A DNA stretch of 64,000 nt. Source: Nemorincola sp044225795. GTDB lineage: Bacteria; Bacteroidota; Bacteroidia; Chitinophagales; Chitinophagaceae. Where the stretch lies: NCBI GenBank assembly GCA_044225795.1, contig JBGAIF010000005.1, positions 62,001-126,000 on the forward strand, in the 5' to 3' direction. The number at the start of each line of letters is the position of its first letter. The stretch's first letter is position 1. This document shows, one piece after another, positions 8,587-17,524 of this stretch. Both the position numbers and the translations under genes were made by a program. The notes under the pieces are model-generated. The model had not been told where the DNA came from and did not search any database. It was given only the letters and a program-made list of their open reading frames with translations.

Positions 8587-9294
8587 TCACGCTACAGCGT
8601 GTGTATTAAAATATTCAACAGCCTCCATCAATAGATGCTCCTTCGATGGAGAAGACCCTACAATGACGCGGGCAGTTGTAAACTTCTGAATTGCAGTGGC
8701 GGTCGTAGTGCCGATCGCGAACAGTACTACATCTTTCTCTACTACATTCCCGCTAAAGAAACTTTCGACTGCACTAGGGCTGAAGAACAAAATTCCATCG
8801 TAACTATCCGTAACCAACAGGGGTGTTTCCAGTGTTGTATAAACCACCTCTTCGTACACCAAAATATCATGCTCTGCCAGCAAAGACGGCAAGGTGTCCA
8901 ACCTTTTGTCTCCACAGAAGAAAAGCACTTCCGAAACATTGTCGTTAATGATAAGACCTGCCAATTCTCCGGCATTGTCTGCCACGCCAACCACAGACTC
9001 TCCCAACAATTTTTCAACTGCATTCAAGGTAGCATTACCAATACAATAGACCTCCCACGACGGCTTTTGCCCGGCCAATATATCACCTATGGCAGCAACC
9101 GCATTTGAGCTGGTGAACACCACAGTAACAGGCAACGCACACATTTCTCTTATTTCCGCCGCCAACTCCTCATCAACCCTACGCTCTGTGCGAATAAAAG
9201 GAACACACGAAACATCCACACCCTGCGCGGCCGCGCCGGCTACTGCGGCATCGCCCAAGATGGCTGTACTCAATATGGAAGTTCTACGCGTCAT
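8587..9294 (-). CDS. hemD: Uroporphyrinogen-III synthase
   Basis: A 235-residue two-lobed HemD, a family poorly conserved in sequence. Support comes from length, position between hemC and hemE, and recognisable elements: VVFTSSNAV in lobe 1, and DGILFFSPSAVESFF and AIGTTTATAI in lobe 2 (the usual D-x-x-x-F-x-S-x-x and A-I-G-x-x-T-A). It cyclises hydroxymethylbilane with inversion of ring D. The start overlaps the hemC end by 11 bases, indicating translational coupling. Confidence 0.92.
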   Translation of the reverse strand: MTRRTSILSTAILGDAAVAGAAAQGVDVSCVPFIRTERRVDEELAAEIREMCALPVTVVFTSSNAVAAIGDILAGQKPSWEVYCIGNATLNAVEKLLGESVVGVADNAGELAGLIINDNVSEVLFFCGDKRLDTLPSLLAEHDILVYEEVVYTTLETPLLVTDSYDGILFFSPSAVESFFSGNVVEKDVVLFAIGTTTATAIQKFTTARVIVGSSPSKEHLLMEAVEYFNTHAVA

Positions 9295-10210
9295 TCCTGA
9301 TACTATCTAAAATCGATTGGCCACCATTTTGTAATAATTCCGCAGCGGCACGACCACCTAATGATGCGGCATCTGCAACCTTCACTTCCTTTCTTATATC
9401 TGCCTTCTGTTTCCCGTCCTTCGACAATATATTGCCACTGAATATTACCATATCATTTTCAACAGTTGCCAGAGCACTTATAGGCGTAGAGCAACCACCA
9501 AGTAACGCCCGCAAAAAATCACGTTCTATTGCTGTGCATAATGCCGTATGCTCATCATGAAAATGCTGACATGCAGCATAAGAAGCTTCATCCTCACCCC
9601 GACAAACAACCACAATAGCACCCTGGGCCGGAGCAGGCAACATCCAGTCAAGCTCGACGGCATTTCCCGGCCTCAGGCCGATCCTTTCGAGGCCTGCCAC
9701 CGCAAAAATGGCACCATCCCAGCTATTATCCTTCACCTTCTGTAAACGCGTATTCACGTTGCCACGCAGATTCTCAATAGTATCTGACGGGTACCTGTTG
9801 AGCCATTGCGCCTTTCTCCTGATACTGCTTGTAGCAATAACCGCAGGCATTCCTGAACCAATGAAAGATGCGTCGTGGCGCGGCACTAAAATGTCTTTAT
9901 ACGAAGCGCGGGGTAATACCGCCGCCTGCATGATACCCTTTGCCATCATGGTAGGCACATCTTTCATAGAGTGCACTGCAATGTCTATATCCCCGTTCAG
10001 CAATGCGATATCCAACGCCCTAGTGAATATGCCCTGGACACCTATCTCGTACAAAGGCGTCTTCAGGTCGGTATCACCTTCACTCTTAATGAAGACCAAC
10101 TCAGACGCATAACCACTTTTTGATAAAAGGCTCTTTACGAGGTCAGCCTGCCAAACAGCCAATTGGCTTTCCCGTGTACCTATCCGGATAACCCGACTCA
10201 TCTTATGCAA
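9284..10210 (-). CDS. hemC: Hydroxymethylbilane synthase (porphobilinogen deaminase)
   Basis: A 308-residue enzyme polymerising four porphobilinogens. RIGTRESQLAVWQA, SMKDVP, NLRGNVNTRLQK and LLGGCSTPISA are all present; Cys240 in the last motif anchors the dipyrromethane cofactor. The start at 10210 lies inside the hemA end (8-base overlap); an internal ATG gives MSRVIRIGTRE at 10201 as an alternative start just past the overlap. Confidence 0.97.
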   Translation of the reverse strand: MHKMSRVIRIGTRESQLAVWQADLVKSLLSKSGYASELVFIKSEGDTDLKTPLYEIGVQGIFTRALDIALLNGDIDIAVHSMKDVPTMMAKGIMQAAVLPRASYKDILVPRHDASFIGSGMPAVIATSSIRRKAQWLNRYPSDTIENLRGNVNTRLQKVKDNSWDGAIFAVAGLERIGLRPGNAVELDWMLPAPAQGAIVVVCRGEDEASYAACQHFHDEHTALCTAIERDFLRALLGGCSTPISALATVENDMVIFSGNILSKDGKQKADIRKEVKVADAASLGGRAAAELLQNGGQSILDSIRNDA

Positions 10211-11426
10211 TGAAATTATTAATAGCTTCTATGTAGTTGCAACCCATAGTGTTGCTGTGACGCATCTTTGATGCGAGTGAGTTGATCACCTTTTGTATCT
10301 TATCATCGGGCCGCATATCGTATTCCTCGTCGGCACATCCCATGGGCATCAACACACTGGAATGTATGGTCTTCAACTTGCTCTTTACCTCTTTCAGCAC
10401 GGGCACATTTTTCCTCATCTCGTACCATTCTATGAATTCAGCAATATGGGCTGCAATTATCTCTAAAGCCCTGGGCACCTCTGCTTTTCTTTTCTGCAAT
10501 GTTTCATCCTTGATCTTCGACAGCAAGTCCACATCGGCGAACAACACATTGGATAACTGCTGCGCCTCTTTATGGACATTGCACGGAACTGAAAGATCGA
10601 TCACCACTTTGTTACCCTTACCTTCGAGATGTCTTTTACAGATCAGCGGTTCGGGGGCCGATGTAGATATGACCAGCACATCCGCGCCTGCCACCTGCTC
10701 ATCCATATCGCAATACGGTGCAGCACTTATCTTTATCTCCTTCGCCAATTCAACGGCTGTTTCATCTGTGCGGTTGAGAATAGTGATATTACGTGTTCCG
10801 AGGTAATCCACAAGGTTTCGACAAGCAATGGTGCCTATCTTTCCCGCGCCTATCAACACTATTTTTTTATCTGCGATATCAGAGACGTACTCCTTGATAT
10901 ACTGAACTGCAGCAAAAGACACGGAAACAGTACCGCTACTTAACTCCGTATTCGTCTTAACTGCCTTTGAAGATTGCAGTACAGAATTAATGAGCCGTTC
11001 CAGAAAAGAACCAATGAAGCCTTTCTCTTTTGCATGCTTTACAGCCTTCTTTATCTGGCCGAGTATCTCATAATCACCAAGTATCTGGGAGTCGAGGCCG
11101 GCTGCTACACTGTACAGATGCTCAATGGCGCTGTACCCGCTTTTTTCGTAACAAAGCTCTTTGAATATTACAGGATCGCCTCCACCCGCTTCACAAACCA
11201 GCGAGGATAATACCTCAGTACTCTCCGCAAAACCATATATCTCTGTGCGGTTACATGTAGAAACAACGAAAATATCTTTCAACCCTATCACTTCTGCCGC
11301 AGCCAGCAACCTGTCGTATTGTTCATTGCTGATGGCGAACAATCCCCTGATAGAAGCATCGGTTTTTTTATAGTTGACACCTACTACTCTGAAATCCCTG
11401 ATATTTTGCCTGCCTTCCTGGTGCAT
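10203..11426 (-). CDS. hemA: Glutamyl-tRNA reductase
   Basis: A 407-residue enzyme and the first committed step of the C5 heme pathway, reducing glutamyl-tRNA(Glu) to glutamate-1-semialdehyde with NADPH. The nucleophilic cysteine lies in VVSTCNRTEIYG (Cys58); the NADPH-binding segment is KIVLIGAGKIG; the C-terminal part is the helical dimerisation domain. First gene of the hem cluster; a TACCTTTG promoter box lies 24 bases before the start. Confidence 0.96.
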   Translation of the reverse strand: MHQEGRQNIRDFRVVGVNYKKTDASIRGLFAISNEQYDRLLAAAEVIGLKDIFVVSTCNRTEIYGFAESTEVLSSLVCEAGGGDPVIFKELCYEKSGYSAIEHLYSVAAGLDSQILGDYEILGQIKKAVKHAKEKGFIGSFLERLINSVLQSSKAVKTNTELSSGTVSVSFAAVQYIKEYVSDIADKKIVLIGAGKIGTIACRNLVDYLGTRNITILNRTDETAVELAKEIKISAAPYCDMDEQVAGADVLVISTSAPEPLICKRHLEGKGNKVVIDLSVPCNVHKEAQQLSNVLFADVDLLSKIKDETLQKRKAEVPRALEIIAAHIAEFIEWYEMRKNVPVLKEVKSKLKTIHSSVLMPMGCADEEYDMRPDDKIQKVINSLASKMRHSNTMGCNYIEAINNFIA

Positions 11427-11449
11427 TATCTGTCTGAAATACTATGCAG

Positions 11450-11457
11450 CAAAGGTA
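11450..11457 (-). promoter_or_regulatory. -7 box (TACCTTTG) of the hem operon
   Basis: Read on the minus strand, TACCTTTG matches TAnnTTTG and lies 24 bases before the hemA ATG, predicting a leader of about 17 nt for the seven-gene hem transcript. Confidence 0.55.
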
Positions 11458-11546
11458 TCTCATGGGGCTGCAGCAGCGTAATTTTCGTGTCATAAGTCCG
11501 TCATTTTAGACAATGATCTTAGTCATGTGACCGGCACAAACACTTG

Positions 11547-12884
11547 TCAATCAGCAACAATAAATTTCTGCACATATGAAACACCATTAGTGGTTGCCGA
11601 GAGGCAATACAATCCGTGCGGCACCCTGATGTCCATCTCCGCAGGGTGATTGGTCCTGGCCATCATACTGCTGACCATTCTGCCAGACATATCGGTTATT
11701 GTTATGCGGACATCCTCATCAACAACTGAAGCAATACTGACGAGCAGCTTATCTTTACAAGGGTTGGGGCTGAATCTGATGCCGTACTTTCCGGCTACGG
11801 ACGAGACAGATGTAGTATGAGTAATGTACCGGATCCTGTTGTTGGTATAATCGGCTATGTACATATTTCCCGAATTGTCGAGAGCAATACCATATGGATC
11901 GGCGAACTCTGCCGCGCCGGCAAAACCACCATCACCACTGAATCCTTTTGAACCCTTGCCCGCAATGGTTGTGATCTTACCTGATGTATTTACCTGGCGG
12001 ATTCGTTCGTTCCAGCCATCTGCTACATACAGGTTTCCTGCGGCGTCGACCGCCACACCTATAGGCTCCGACAACTGTGCTGCTGTTGCCGGGCCAAAAT
12101 CCCCGCTGTAGCCACTTGTGCCATTTCCGGCGATTGTAGTAATGATTCCCGATGAGCCGATACGACGTATGCGTTCATTATCCACATCACAGACGTAAGT
12201 ATTCCCTAAGCCATCTGTCGCCAATCCGTACGGGCCATTGAACTGAGCTGCAGTTGATGGGCCGCCGTCTCCGCTATACCCAATGGTGCCTGTTCCCGCC
12301 AAAACAGTCATCAGACCCGATGCGTCTATTATGAGCACCCTATTATTCCCCTGGTCAGTTATCAGCAGATCTCCGGCACTGTTAACAGCTACTCCACGAG
12401 GATTATTCAGCATTAAAGTAGTGGCCGGACCAGCAACACCATTGTTGCCCGCAGTACCTGTGCCTGCGTATGTAGAGATGATACCGGTGTTACTCACTTT
12501 TCTTACCCGCTGATTGCCAAGATCCGCTATATACAGGTTGCCGCCAGCATCTACTGCCACACTTACCGGAGAAGATAATGATGCCGCCGTAGCCGGGCCA
12601 CCATCTCCACTATAGCCGGCAGCAGAGGTGCCTGCTACCGTTGAAATGATGCCTGAGCTAGTGATCTTCCTTATCCTGCTGTTGCCCCTGTCTGCGACAA
12701 ACACATTACCCGCACCATCAACAGCAACACCGATCGGATGATCGAGCTGGCAAGCTGCTGCTGCCGCACCATCACCGCCTGACCCGGCGGTGCCATTGCC
12801 GGCAATGGTATTGATAGTCTGCGCATTGCAAACAGACATGATAAGGAAGCTGATGACCGAGAATACAGGCGTGCGTTTTTTCAT
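11547..12884 (-). CDS. NHL-repeat beta-propeller protein with T9SS type-A sorting domain
   Basis: A 445-residue exported protein (signal peptide ending SVCNAQ) with six NHL repeats of about 55 residues between residues 22 and 350. Each repeat has a variant of IAGNGTxGYSGDGGPATAAxL followed by PxGVAVDxAGNLYVADxxNxRIR, consistent with one six-bladed propeller. The last roughly 75 residues (GIRFSPNPCKDKLLV ... GLYCLSATTNGVSYVQKFIV) form a T9SS type-A C-terminal domain, so the protein is probably secreted and surface-anchored. Ligand unknown. It stands alone between the hem operon and a methyltransferase gene. Confidence 0.88.
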   Translation of the reverse strand: MKKRTPVFSVISFLIMSVCNAQTINTIAGNGTAGSGGDGAAAAACQLDHPIGVAVDGAGNVFVADRGNSRIRKITSSGIISTVAGTSAAGYSGDGGPATAASLSSPVSVAVDAGGNLYIADLGNQRVRKVSNTGIISTYAGTGTAGNNGVAGPATTLMLNNPRGVAVNSAGDLLITDQGNNRVLIIDASGLMTVLAGTGTIGYSGDGGPSTAAQFNGPYGLATDGLGNTYVCDVDNERIRRIGSSGIITTIAGNGTSGYSGDFGPATAAQLSEPIGVAVDAAGNLYVADGWNERIRQVNTSGKITTIAGKGSKGFSGDGGFAGAAEFADPYGIALDNSGNMYIADYTNNRIRYITHTTSVSSVAGKYGIRFSPNPCKDKLLVSIASVVDEDVRITITDMSGRMVSSMMARTNHPAEMDIRVPHGLYCLSATTNGVSYVQKFIVAD

Positions 12885-12921
12885 GCATTACAAACGTGAG
12901 AACATGGCAAATATTATACGA

Positions 12922-13755
12922 CTACTTCTTCCCTTCTATATATGCCATAGGTACGGTAAGTGTAAAACCTCCCTTCTCGGCCGCTAACACATCAAGGTTG
13001 TGTTGTACTGTATTGAAGATAAGCTCCAGGTCATTATCATCAACTATTGCTATCCATGAGGACAGCCATCCCAGCTTTACGAAATGATGATCGAGAAACG
13101 AACCGCCGTCGGTAAACTTCATCTCAAAACTTTCCGTCACCGCCTTAGACACCTGAAATCCGGCCTGAGAAAACAAGGAGGATATACTGTCTTCGGTTCC
13201 GCGATGCCGACAGTGCGCTACAAGCCTATCGGCGGCTTCATTTTTATTGAGCGCCCTCAACGCCTGTTCAAAAACGTCGTAAAACTCCTGCCAATGACCA
13301 TCAAGGTTGGTAGTGATGGACAGCTTACCTCCCGGCTTTAATATCCTATAACATTCGGCAAATACCGCGGGAGGATCGTCAAAATTATTGATACCGAGAT
13401 TGGACACCACCAGGTCAACACTACTATCCTGTAACTGTATCTTGTCTGCCGATGCCTCAATGATCTCTACATTGGTAAGCCCGTAATCCTGTATCTTCTG
13501 CCTGGCCCGGGTATTTGCATTGTGCCAGGGATCCACCCCGTAACATGTGCATGTGGCACCGAAGCGGGATGCTATCTCCATTAACGGGAAGCCTGCACCC
13601 GAGCCCACGTCAACTATTGTCAATCCAGGCCTGTACTCCAGATTCTTTAAGAGCAGTAATCCAAAAGAAGCACTCCATAAAGGAAGCTCGTCGAACGTAT
13701 TGATGAACCCGGGAGTATCAATAAACTTATAGGAGAGATATGATGACATAGCCAA
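12922..13755 (-). CDS. Class I SAM-dependent methyltransferase
   Basis: A 277-residue Rossmann-fold methyltransferase. Motif I is VDVGSGAGFPLMEIA (near residue 60), the acidic residue after strand 2 is in YGVDPWHN, and motif IV is LVVSNLGINNFDD. RILKPGGKLSITTN follows as the typical post-IV strand. Resembles ubiquinone/menaquinone-type Methyltransf_11/25 members; the substrate cannot be told. Single gene with its own -7 box 13 bases before the ATG. Confidence 0.85.
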   Translation of the reverse strand: MAMSSYLSYKFIDTPGFINTFDELPLWSASFGLLLLKNLEYRPGLTIVDVGSGAGFPLMEIASRFGATCTCYGVDPWHNANTRARQKIQDYGLTNVEIIEASADKIQLQDSSVDLVVSNLGINNFDDPPAVFAECYRILKPGGKLSITTNLDGHWQEFYDVFEQALRALNKNEAADRLVAHCRHRGTEDSISSLFSQAGFQVSKAVTESFEMKFTDGGSFLDHHFVKLGWLSSWIAIVDDNDLELIFNTVQHNLDVLAAEKGGFTLTVPMAYIEGKK

Positions 13756-13768
13756 TGATCCTGTTCAC

Positions 13769-13776
13769 CAAATATA
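13769..13776 (-). promoter_or_regulatory. -7 box (TATATTTG) of the methyltransferase gene
   Basis: Matches TAnnTTTG on the minus strand and sits 13 bases before the start at 13755, implying a leader of about 7 nt. Confidence 0.4.
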
Positions 13777-13805
13777 TGCACCAACATCAAGAAAACGGGC
13801 GACCC

Positions 13806-14195
13806 CTACTTCTTTTTAACGGCTTTCTTTTTTGCCTTTTCCCGGTCTTCGGCGGCCCTGAACTTCGTTATCTTCCGCACAAGTGTTTTCGGGATAGCCT
13901 TATCCATAGGAAACTGTATGGCTCCTTTTGAGGTCTTGTAACCGGCCAGCTCCTGCCCGAACACTTTTACAGGCGCGGCGGTAGGATAGAACCCTATATG
14001 CTCTTTATTGGCCGCATAATATACTAGTACGCCATTCTGCCTCACAGCCGGCATATTATAACTGATCACCTCCTGCGCATCCGGCACAGCGGCAACAATT
14101 ATTTGCCTTATCTCCTCCAGCTTCTCCTGAACAGAAGGCGGAAAGGAGGCAATATAATCATCGACGGAGGTGTATTTCTTTGAACTGCTGTCCAT
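13806..14195 (-). CDS. DUF1801 / YdhG-like (iron-chaperone-type) protein
   Basis: A 129-residue cytoplasmic protein of the YdhG/DUF1801 fold: SVDDYIASFPPSVQEKLEEIRQII, EVISYNMPAV, HIGFYPTAAPV, GAIQFPMDKAIP, and a Lys/Ala-rich tail (EKAKKKAVKKK). Members are related to the frataxin-like YdhG/Fra family, but function here is not established. It is transcribed away from another DUF1801 gene across a 161-bp gap. Confidence 0.85.
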   Translation of the reverse strand: MDSSSKKYTSVDDYIASFPPSVQEKLEEIRQIIVAAVPDAQEVISYNMPAVRQNGVLVYYAANKEHIGFYPTAAPVKVFGQELAGYKTSKGAIQFPMDKAIPKTLVRKITKFRAAEDREKAKKKAVKKK

Positions 14196-14356
14196 GTGCT
14201 GAAAGATTATTCATAAAGATAGCAACTACCCGTATCCCCTGAGGGGGAAATAATGCCAAATATAGGGGCAGTATAGCGACATTTTCCTGCCCAACGCGAA
14301 TATCAATACAACTGTACTTAACATTTCCTATTTTTCACCGGACAATACCTGTTCTC

Positions 14357-14761
14357 ATGGCTGTACAAAATACGAACGACGACATCATGGCATATCATGG
14401 ATCACTGAATGACAGTGACCGGGAAATATGCGATACGTTGTATAAAGAGATCTGCAACAACCTGCCAAAGGCTGAGCATAAGATATGGCACCGCCACCCG
14501 GTATGGTTCATAGATGGTAACCCTGTTGCCGGTTACAGCAAACTAAAAGACTGCATCAGGCTATTGTTCTGGAGCGGGCAATCATTTGACGAGCCCAGAT
14601 TACAACCCGAGGGCAGCTTTAAAGCAGCAGAAGCCAGGTACAGATCGGCAGACGAAATAAACATAAAGGACCTGAAGCGGTGGCTCGGGAAATCGAAAAA
14701 GATACAATGGGACTATAAGAATATCGTAAAAAGGAAAGGGGTACTTGAGCGGCTGAAATAG
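14357..14761 (+). CDS. DUF1801-domain protein
   Basis: A 134-residue protein with DUF1801 features: HRHPVWFIDGNPVAGYSKLKDCIRLLFWSG, a hydrophobic strand pair around a positively charged helix, and a C-terminal DLKRWLGKSKKIQWDYKNIVK. It lacks the Lys-rich tail of its divergent neighbour at 13806-14195, and the two are clearly different in sequence. Function unknown. A strong hairpin terminator begins 43 bases after the stop. Confidence 0.8.
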   Translation: MAVQNTNDDIMAYHGSLNDSDREICDTLYKEICNNLPKAEHKIWHRHPVWFIDGNPVAGYSKLKDCIRLLFWSGQSFDEPRLQPEGSFKAAEARYRSADEINIKDLKRWLGKSKKIQWDYKNIVKRKGVLERLK

Positions 14762-14803
14762 GGTACTTCAAAAACATATAGGTTAGCGATCCGGCATGTG
14801 CTA

Positions 14804-14838
14804 AAAGAAAAAGGAGGCTGATAGCCTCCTTTTTCTTT
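14804..14838. terminator. Bidirectional rho-independent terminator
   Basis: A perfect 16-bp stem with a 3-base loop (core AGGAGGCT-gat-AGCCTCCT), A-rich on the left and T-rich on the right, so it can serve both the plus-strand DUF1801 gene and the minus-strand tRNA-Lys. Confidence 0.85.
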
Positions 14839-14846
14839 CCCGTTCG

Positions 14847-14919
14847 TGATCTCGTTGGGACTCGAACCCAAGACCCATACATTAAAAGTGTATTGCTCTA
14901 CCAACTGAGCTACGAAATC
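14847..14919 (-). tRNA. tRNA-Lys (anticodon TTT)
   Basis: A 73-base cloverleaf on the minus strand. The acceptor stem GATTTCG pairs with CGAGATC, including one T-G pair, with discriminator A73. D-arm GCTCAGTTGGTAGAGC; anticodon stem ATACA/TGTAT with loop CTTTTAA, giving anticodon TTT; T-arm TTGGG-TTCGAGT-CCCAA. The 3' CCA is not encoded. A TATCTTTG box lies 44 bases upstream. Confidence 0.95.
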
Positions 14920-14963
14920 ATTATTAAAGAACTATGACCGGGGGTTTATTCCCAATCGGAGCG

Positions 14964-14971
14964 CAAAGATA
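14964..14971 (-). promoter_or_regulatory. -7 box (TATCTTTG) of tRNA-Lys
   Basis: TAnnTTTG match on the minus strand, 44 bases upstream of the mature tRNA 5' end, in a gap with no other gene. Confidence 0.5.
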
Positions 14972-15072
14972 AGCATATTGTTTTTTCGACAAAATCTTTT
15001 TAGGAGAAAAATACAACAATCTATCGAAGCCCCCTGCCGGCAAGGGTTTCCACAGATAAAAACTATCCTTAT

Positions 15073-17496
15073 CTAAAAATTAAACAGGAGTTTCACGTTC
15101 AGCAGGCGCGATGTGAGCCTGTTGGGTACTGCAAAGGTTTTAGTACTGGTCCAGTCCTGTATCCATGAGTAGGAAAGGGTATTCTGGATGCTGAGCAAGT
15201 TGAACACTTCAAAGCTGCCCCAGATGCTTTTTATGTTATTGAAAAAGCTATGTGCGGGGCGGTTCCTGCGAGACGCATCGAGCAGCAGCGCTGAGAAACC
15301 GATGTCCACACGCTTATAGTCGGGAAGGCGCAAAACAGCCTGGTACAGATGACCCGTAGGCGGACCAACAGGCAGCCCTGCAGCATACATGGCATTGATA
15401 TGTACCTTAAAATTCTTGTTGCGCGGCAGATAATCCTCGAAATACATACCCAATGTAAACCGCTGATCGGAAGGAAGCGGGAAATAGCCATTATACCCGG
15501 CAATGCCCGGGCTATCCGTTATCTTCTGTTCGGCTTTCATCAGCCCTACACTAATGAAGGAGGTGGCATCCTTTACCAGATCGCCATACAGGCGAACCTC
15601 TCCCCCATAAACATAACCAACAGCATCGTTCTTTCCGGTGTACCTGATACGAACATTATCGTAAATATAAGGGTCAAGATCCCAAAGGTTCTTGTAATAT
15701 CCTTCTGCCTTTACTTTGAACGGGCGATCGTACATCTTGAAGTTATAGTCCACACCCAGTACAGCATGAGCCGATTTCTGTGCTTTCAGGCTTGTATTTA
15801 AGCCACCACTCAGATCACGCATTTCCCTGTAGAAAGGAGGTTGGGCATACATACCTGCCGACATTGAAAAGATGATGTCCTTAATGCCGGCCGGCTTGTA
15901 TGCCATCTGCAAGCGTGGGCTTACGAGGAATTCACCATTCAGCGCACTGTAATTGAATCTTGCACCTGCGGTAGCGGTAAACCTGTCTGCCGCATCAAAA
16001 TGTATATTGTCCTGGATGAACCCGCTGAACCTCATATAGCTTAACGAGGACGATGTGTTATAAAAATAGGAAAGGAACAGCTTATCGGGGTCATACGGCT
16101 GTGTGAAAGCCGCGGAGTCTCTTCGCTCCCATTCATGCAGATCATCGCTGATGGTGGTCATAGTGGCATTAGCTCCAAACTGTATGAAATTCCTGTGCGC
16201 ATCATATGAGCCGCGCATACCAATATCACCTACACTTACATCTAGATAATTCCTCGCAAAATCGTGTATGCCACCCGTGCCCAGGTAGGTCTTTATCTGC
16301 CCAAAGTCTTTCTTACTCTGATCTGTCTGCAGCTCGCCAAAGAGGTACTGGCCATCAATATCATAAGTCTCGTACTCATGAGTCTGAAAACCGGACGCCA
16401 GGAATTTTATCTTGAACCGGGATGAGTCGGGATGATACGTAGTGGAGATGCCGGCAAAACGTGAGTCGAACTGATCGAATTCGCTGCCATCATAGAACAC
16501 ATCAAGTTGATAGGCCTGGTTCAACACGCCAAAGCTGGCTACCTGTGATTGCGGAAAAAAGGTAAACCTGTTGCGCGCATAGTTACCAATAGCTTCCAGC
16601 TCCCACTTACTGTTGATACGGTAATTTATCAAAGCCTGCAGGTCGGTAAAAGAGGGATTGTACACGCCCTTTGTAGGCTGTGATTGCAGCAGATACTGGT
16701 TGCTCTTCTGGCGCGCGCCAACAAGGTAAGTAAGCTTCTGATTCTTTGATGCCCCCTCCAGGTGCATGGATGCGCCGAGCAAGCTGGTACTTACAGATCC
16801 GCTAAAGTGAGTGGGGCGCTTATAAGACACGTCCAGCACGCTGCTCATTTTGTCTCCGTATTTTGCCTGGAAACCGCCGACCGAAAAGTTGATATTGGAA
16901 ACAAGATCTGAGTTCACAAAACTCAGGCCCTCCTGCTGACCTGTACGCACGAGGAACGGCCTGTAAATCTCAAAGTCATTCACATAGACAAGGTTCTCAT
17001 CATAATTACCACCGCGTACGCTGTATTGTGAGGACAGCTCATTATGTGAGCCGACGGCCAACTTGATGAGCCCCTCCACGCCACCAATGGTGCTTGGCAT
17101 GTAGTCCACCTTACTCAGATCGAGATAAACGCTGCCCGCTTCTGTTCGTTTACGTTCGCTTGTTTTGGTGAACTCCTTTAATTCATTGGCATTCTCCCTG
17201 AGCACAATATCAATGGTGCGCACCTCCCCGGCTGTAAGTGATATGCGCTTGCGTTGCTCCTGGTAGCCTGTAAAGCCAAACACTATAGATAAACTCCTGC
17301 CGGCGGGGACTTCGAGCATGTAATAGCCTTTGACATTAGTATTTGTCCCTATGCCGGTCTCTGCATCAGCTACAATGGCCTGCTCCATCGGTTTGCCCTT
17401 ATCGTCACGTATGACGCCGCTTATCGTAGCCTTCTGCGCGAAAACGCTGACAAAGGACAGTAGAAGCATTGCAATAAGGACGGATCTTTTCAGCAT
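15073..17496 (-). CDS. TonB-dependent receptor with CarboxypepD_reg-like N-terminal domain
   Basis: An 807-residue outer-membrane protein. Signal peptide (LLLSFVSVFAQ); residues about 22-105 form the carboxypeptidase-regulatory-like domain (GVIRDDKGKPMEQAIV, GYYMLEVPAGRSLSIVFGFTGYQEQ). A plug domain follows (SSQYSVRGGNYDENLVYVNDFEIYRPFLVRTGQQEGLSFVN in outline), then a beta-barrel rich in aromatic-terminated strands ending in LLNVKLLFNF with terminal Phe. No SusD gene is adjacent, so it is not a standard polysaccharide-utilisation locus; the substrate could be a siderophore, cofactor or peptide. Confidence 0.9.
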   Translation of the reverse strand: MLKRSVLIAMLLLSFVSVFAQKATISGVIRDDKGKPMEQAIVADAETGIGTNTNVKGYYMLEVPAGRSLSIVFGFTGYQEQRKRISLTAGEVRTIDIVLRENANELKEFTKTSERKRTEAGSVYLDLSKVDYMPSTIGGVEGLIKLAVGSHNELSSQYSVRGGNYDENLVYVNDFEIYRPFLVRTGQQEGLSFVNSDLVSNINFSVGGFQAKYGDKMSSVLDVSYKRPTHFSGSVSTSLLGASMHLEGASKNQKLTYLVGARQKSNQYLLQSQPTKGVYNPSFTDLQALINYRINSKWELEAIGNYARNRFTFFPQSQVASFGVLNQAYQLDVFYDGSEFDQFDSRFAGISTTYHPDSSRFKIKFLASGFQTHEYETYDIDGQYLFGELQTDQSKKDFGQIKTYLGTGGIHDFARNYLDVSVGDIGMRGSYDAHRNFIQFGANATMTTISDDLHEWERRDSAAFTQPYDPDKLFLSYFYNTSSSLSYMRFSGFIQDNIHFDAADRFTATAGARFNYSALNGEFLVSPRLQMAYKPAGIKDIIFSMSAGMYAQPPFYREMRDLSGGLNTSLKAQKSAHAVLGVDYNFKMYDRPFKVKAEGYYKNLWDLDPYIYDNVRIRYTGKNDAVGYVYGGEVRLYGDLVKDATSFISVGLMKAEQKITDSPGIAGYNGYFPLPSDQRFTLGMYFEDYLPRNKNFKVHINAMYAAGLPVGPPTGHLYQAVLRLPDYKRVDIGFSALLLDASRRNRPAHSFFNNIKSIWGSFEVFNLLSIQNTLSYSWIQDWTSTKTFAVPNRLTSRLLNVKLLFNF

Positions 17497-17524
17497 ACTG
17501 AGTGTAAACGTAGTGGTTGGTATT

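Noticed and set aside
15073..17496. SusC/SusD polysaccharide-utilisation locus
   Set aside because: No SusD-like, glycoside hydrolase or sulfatase gene is adjacent to the receptor.
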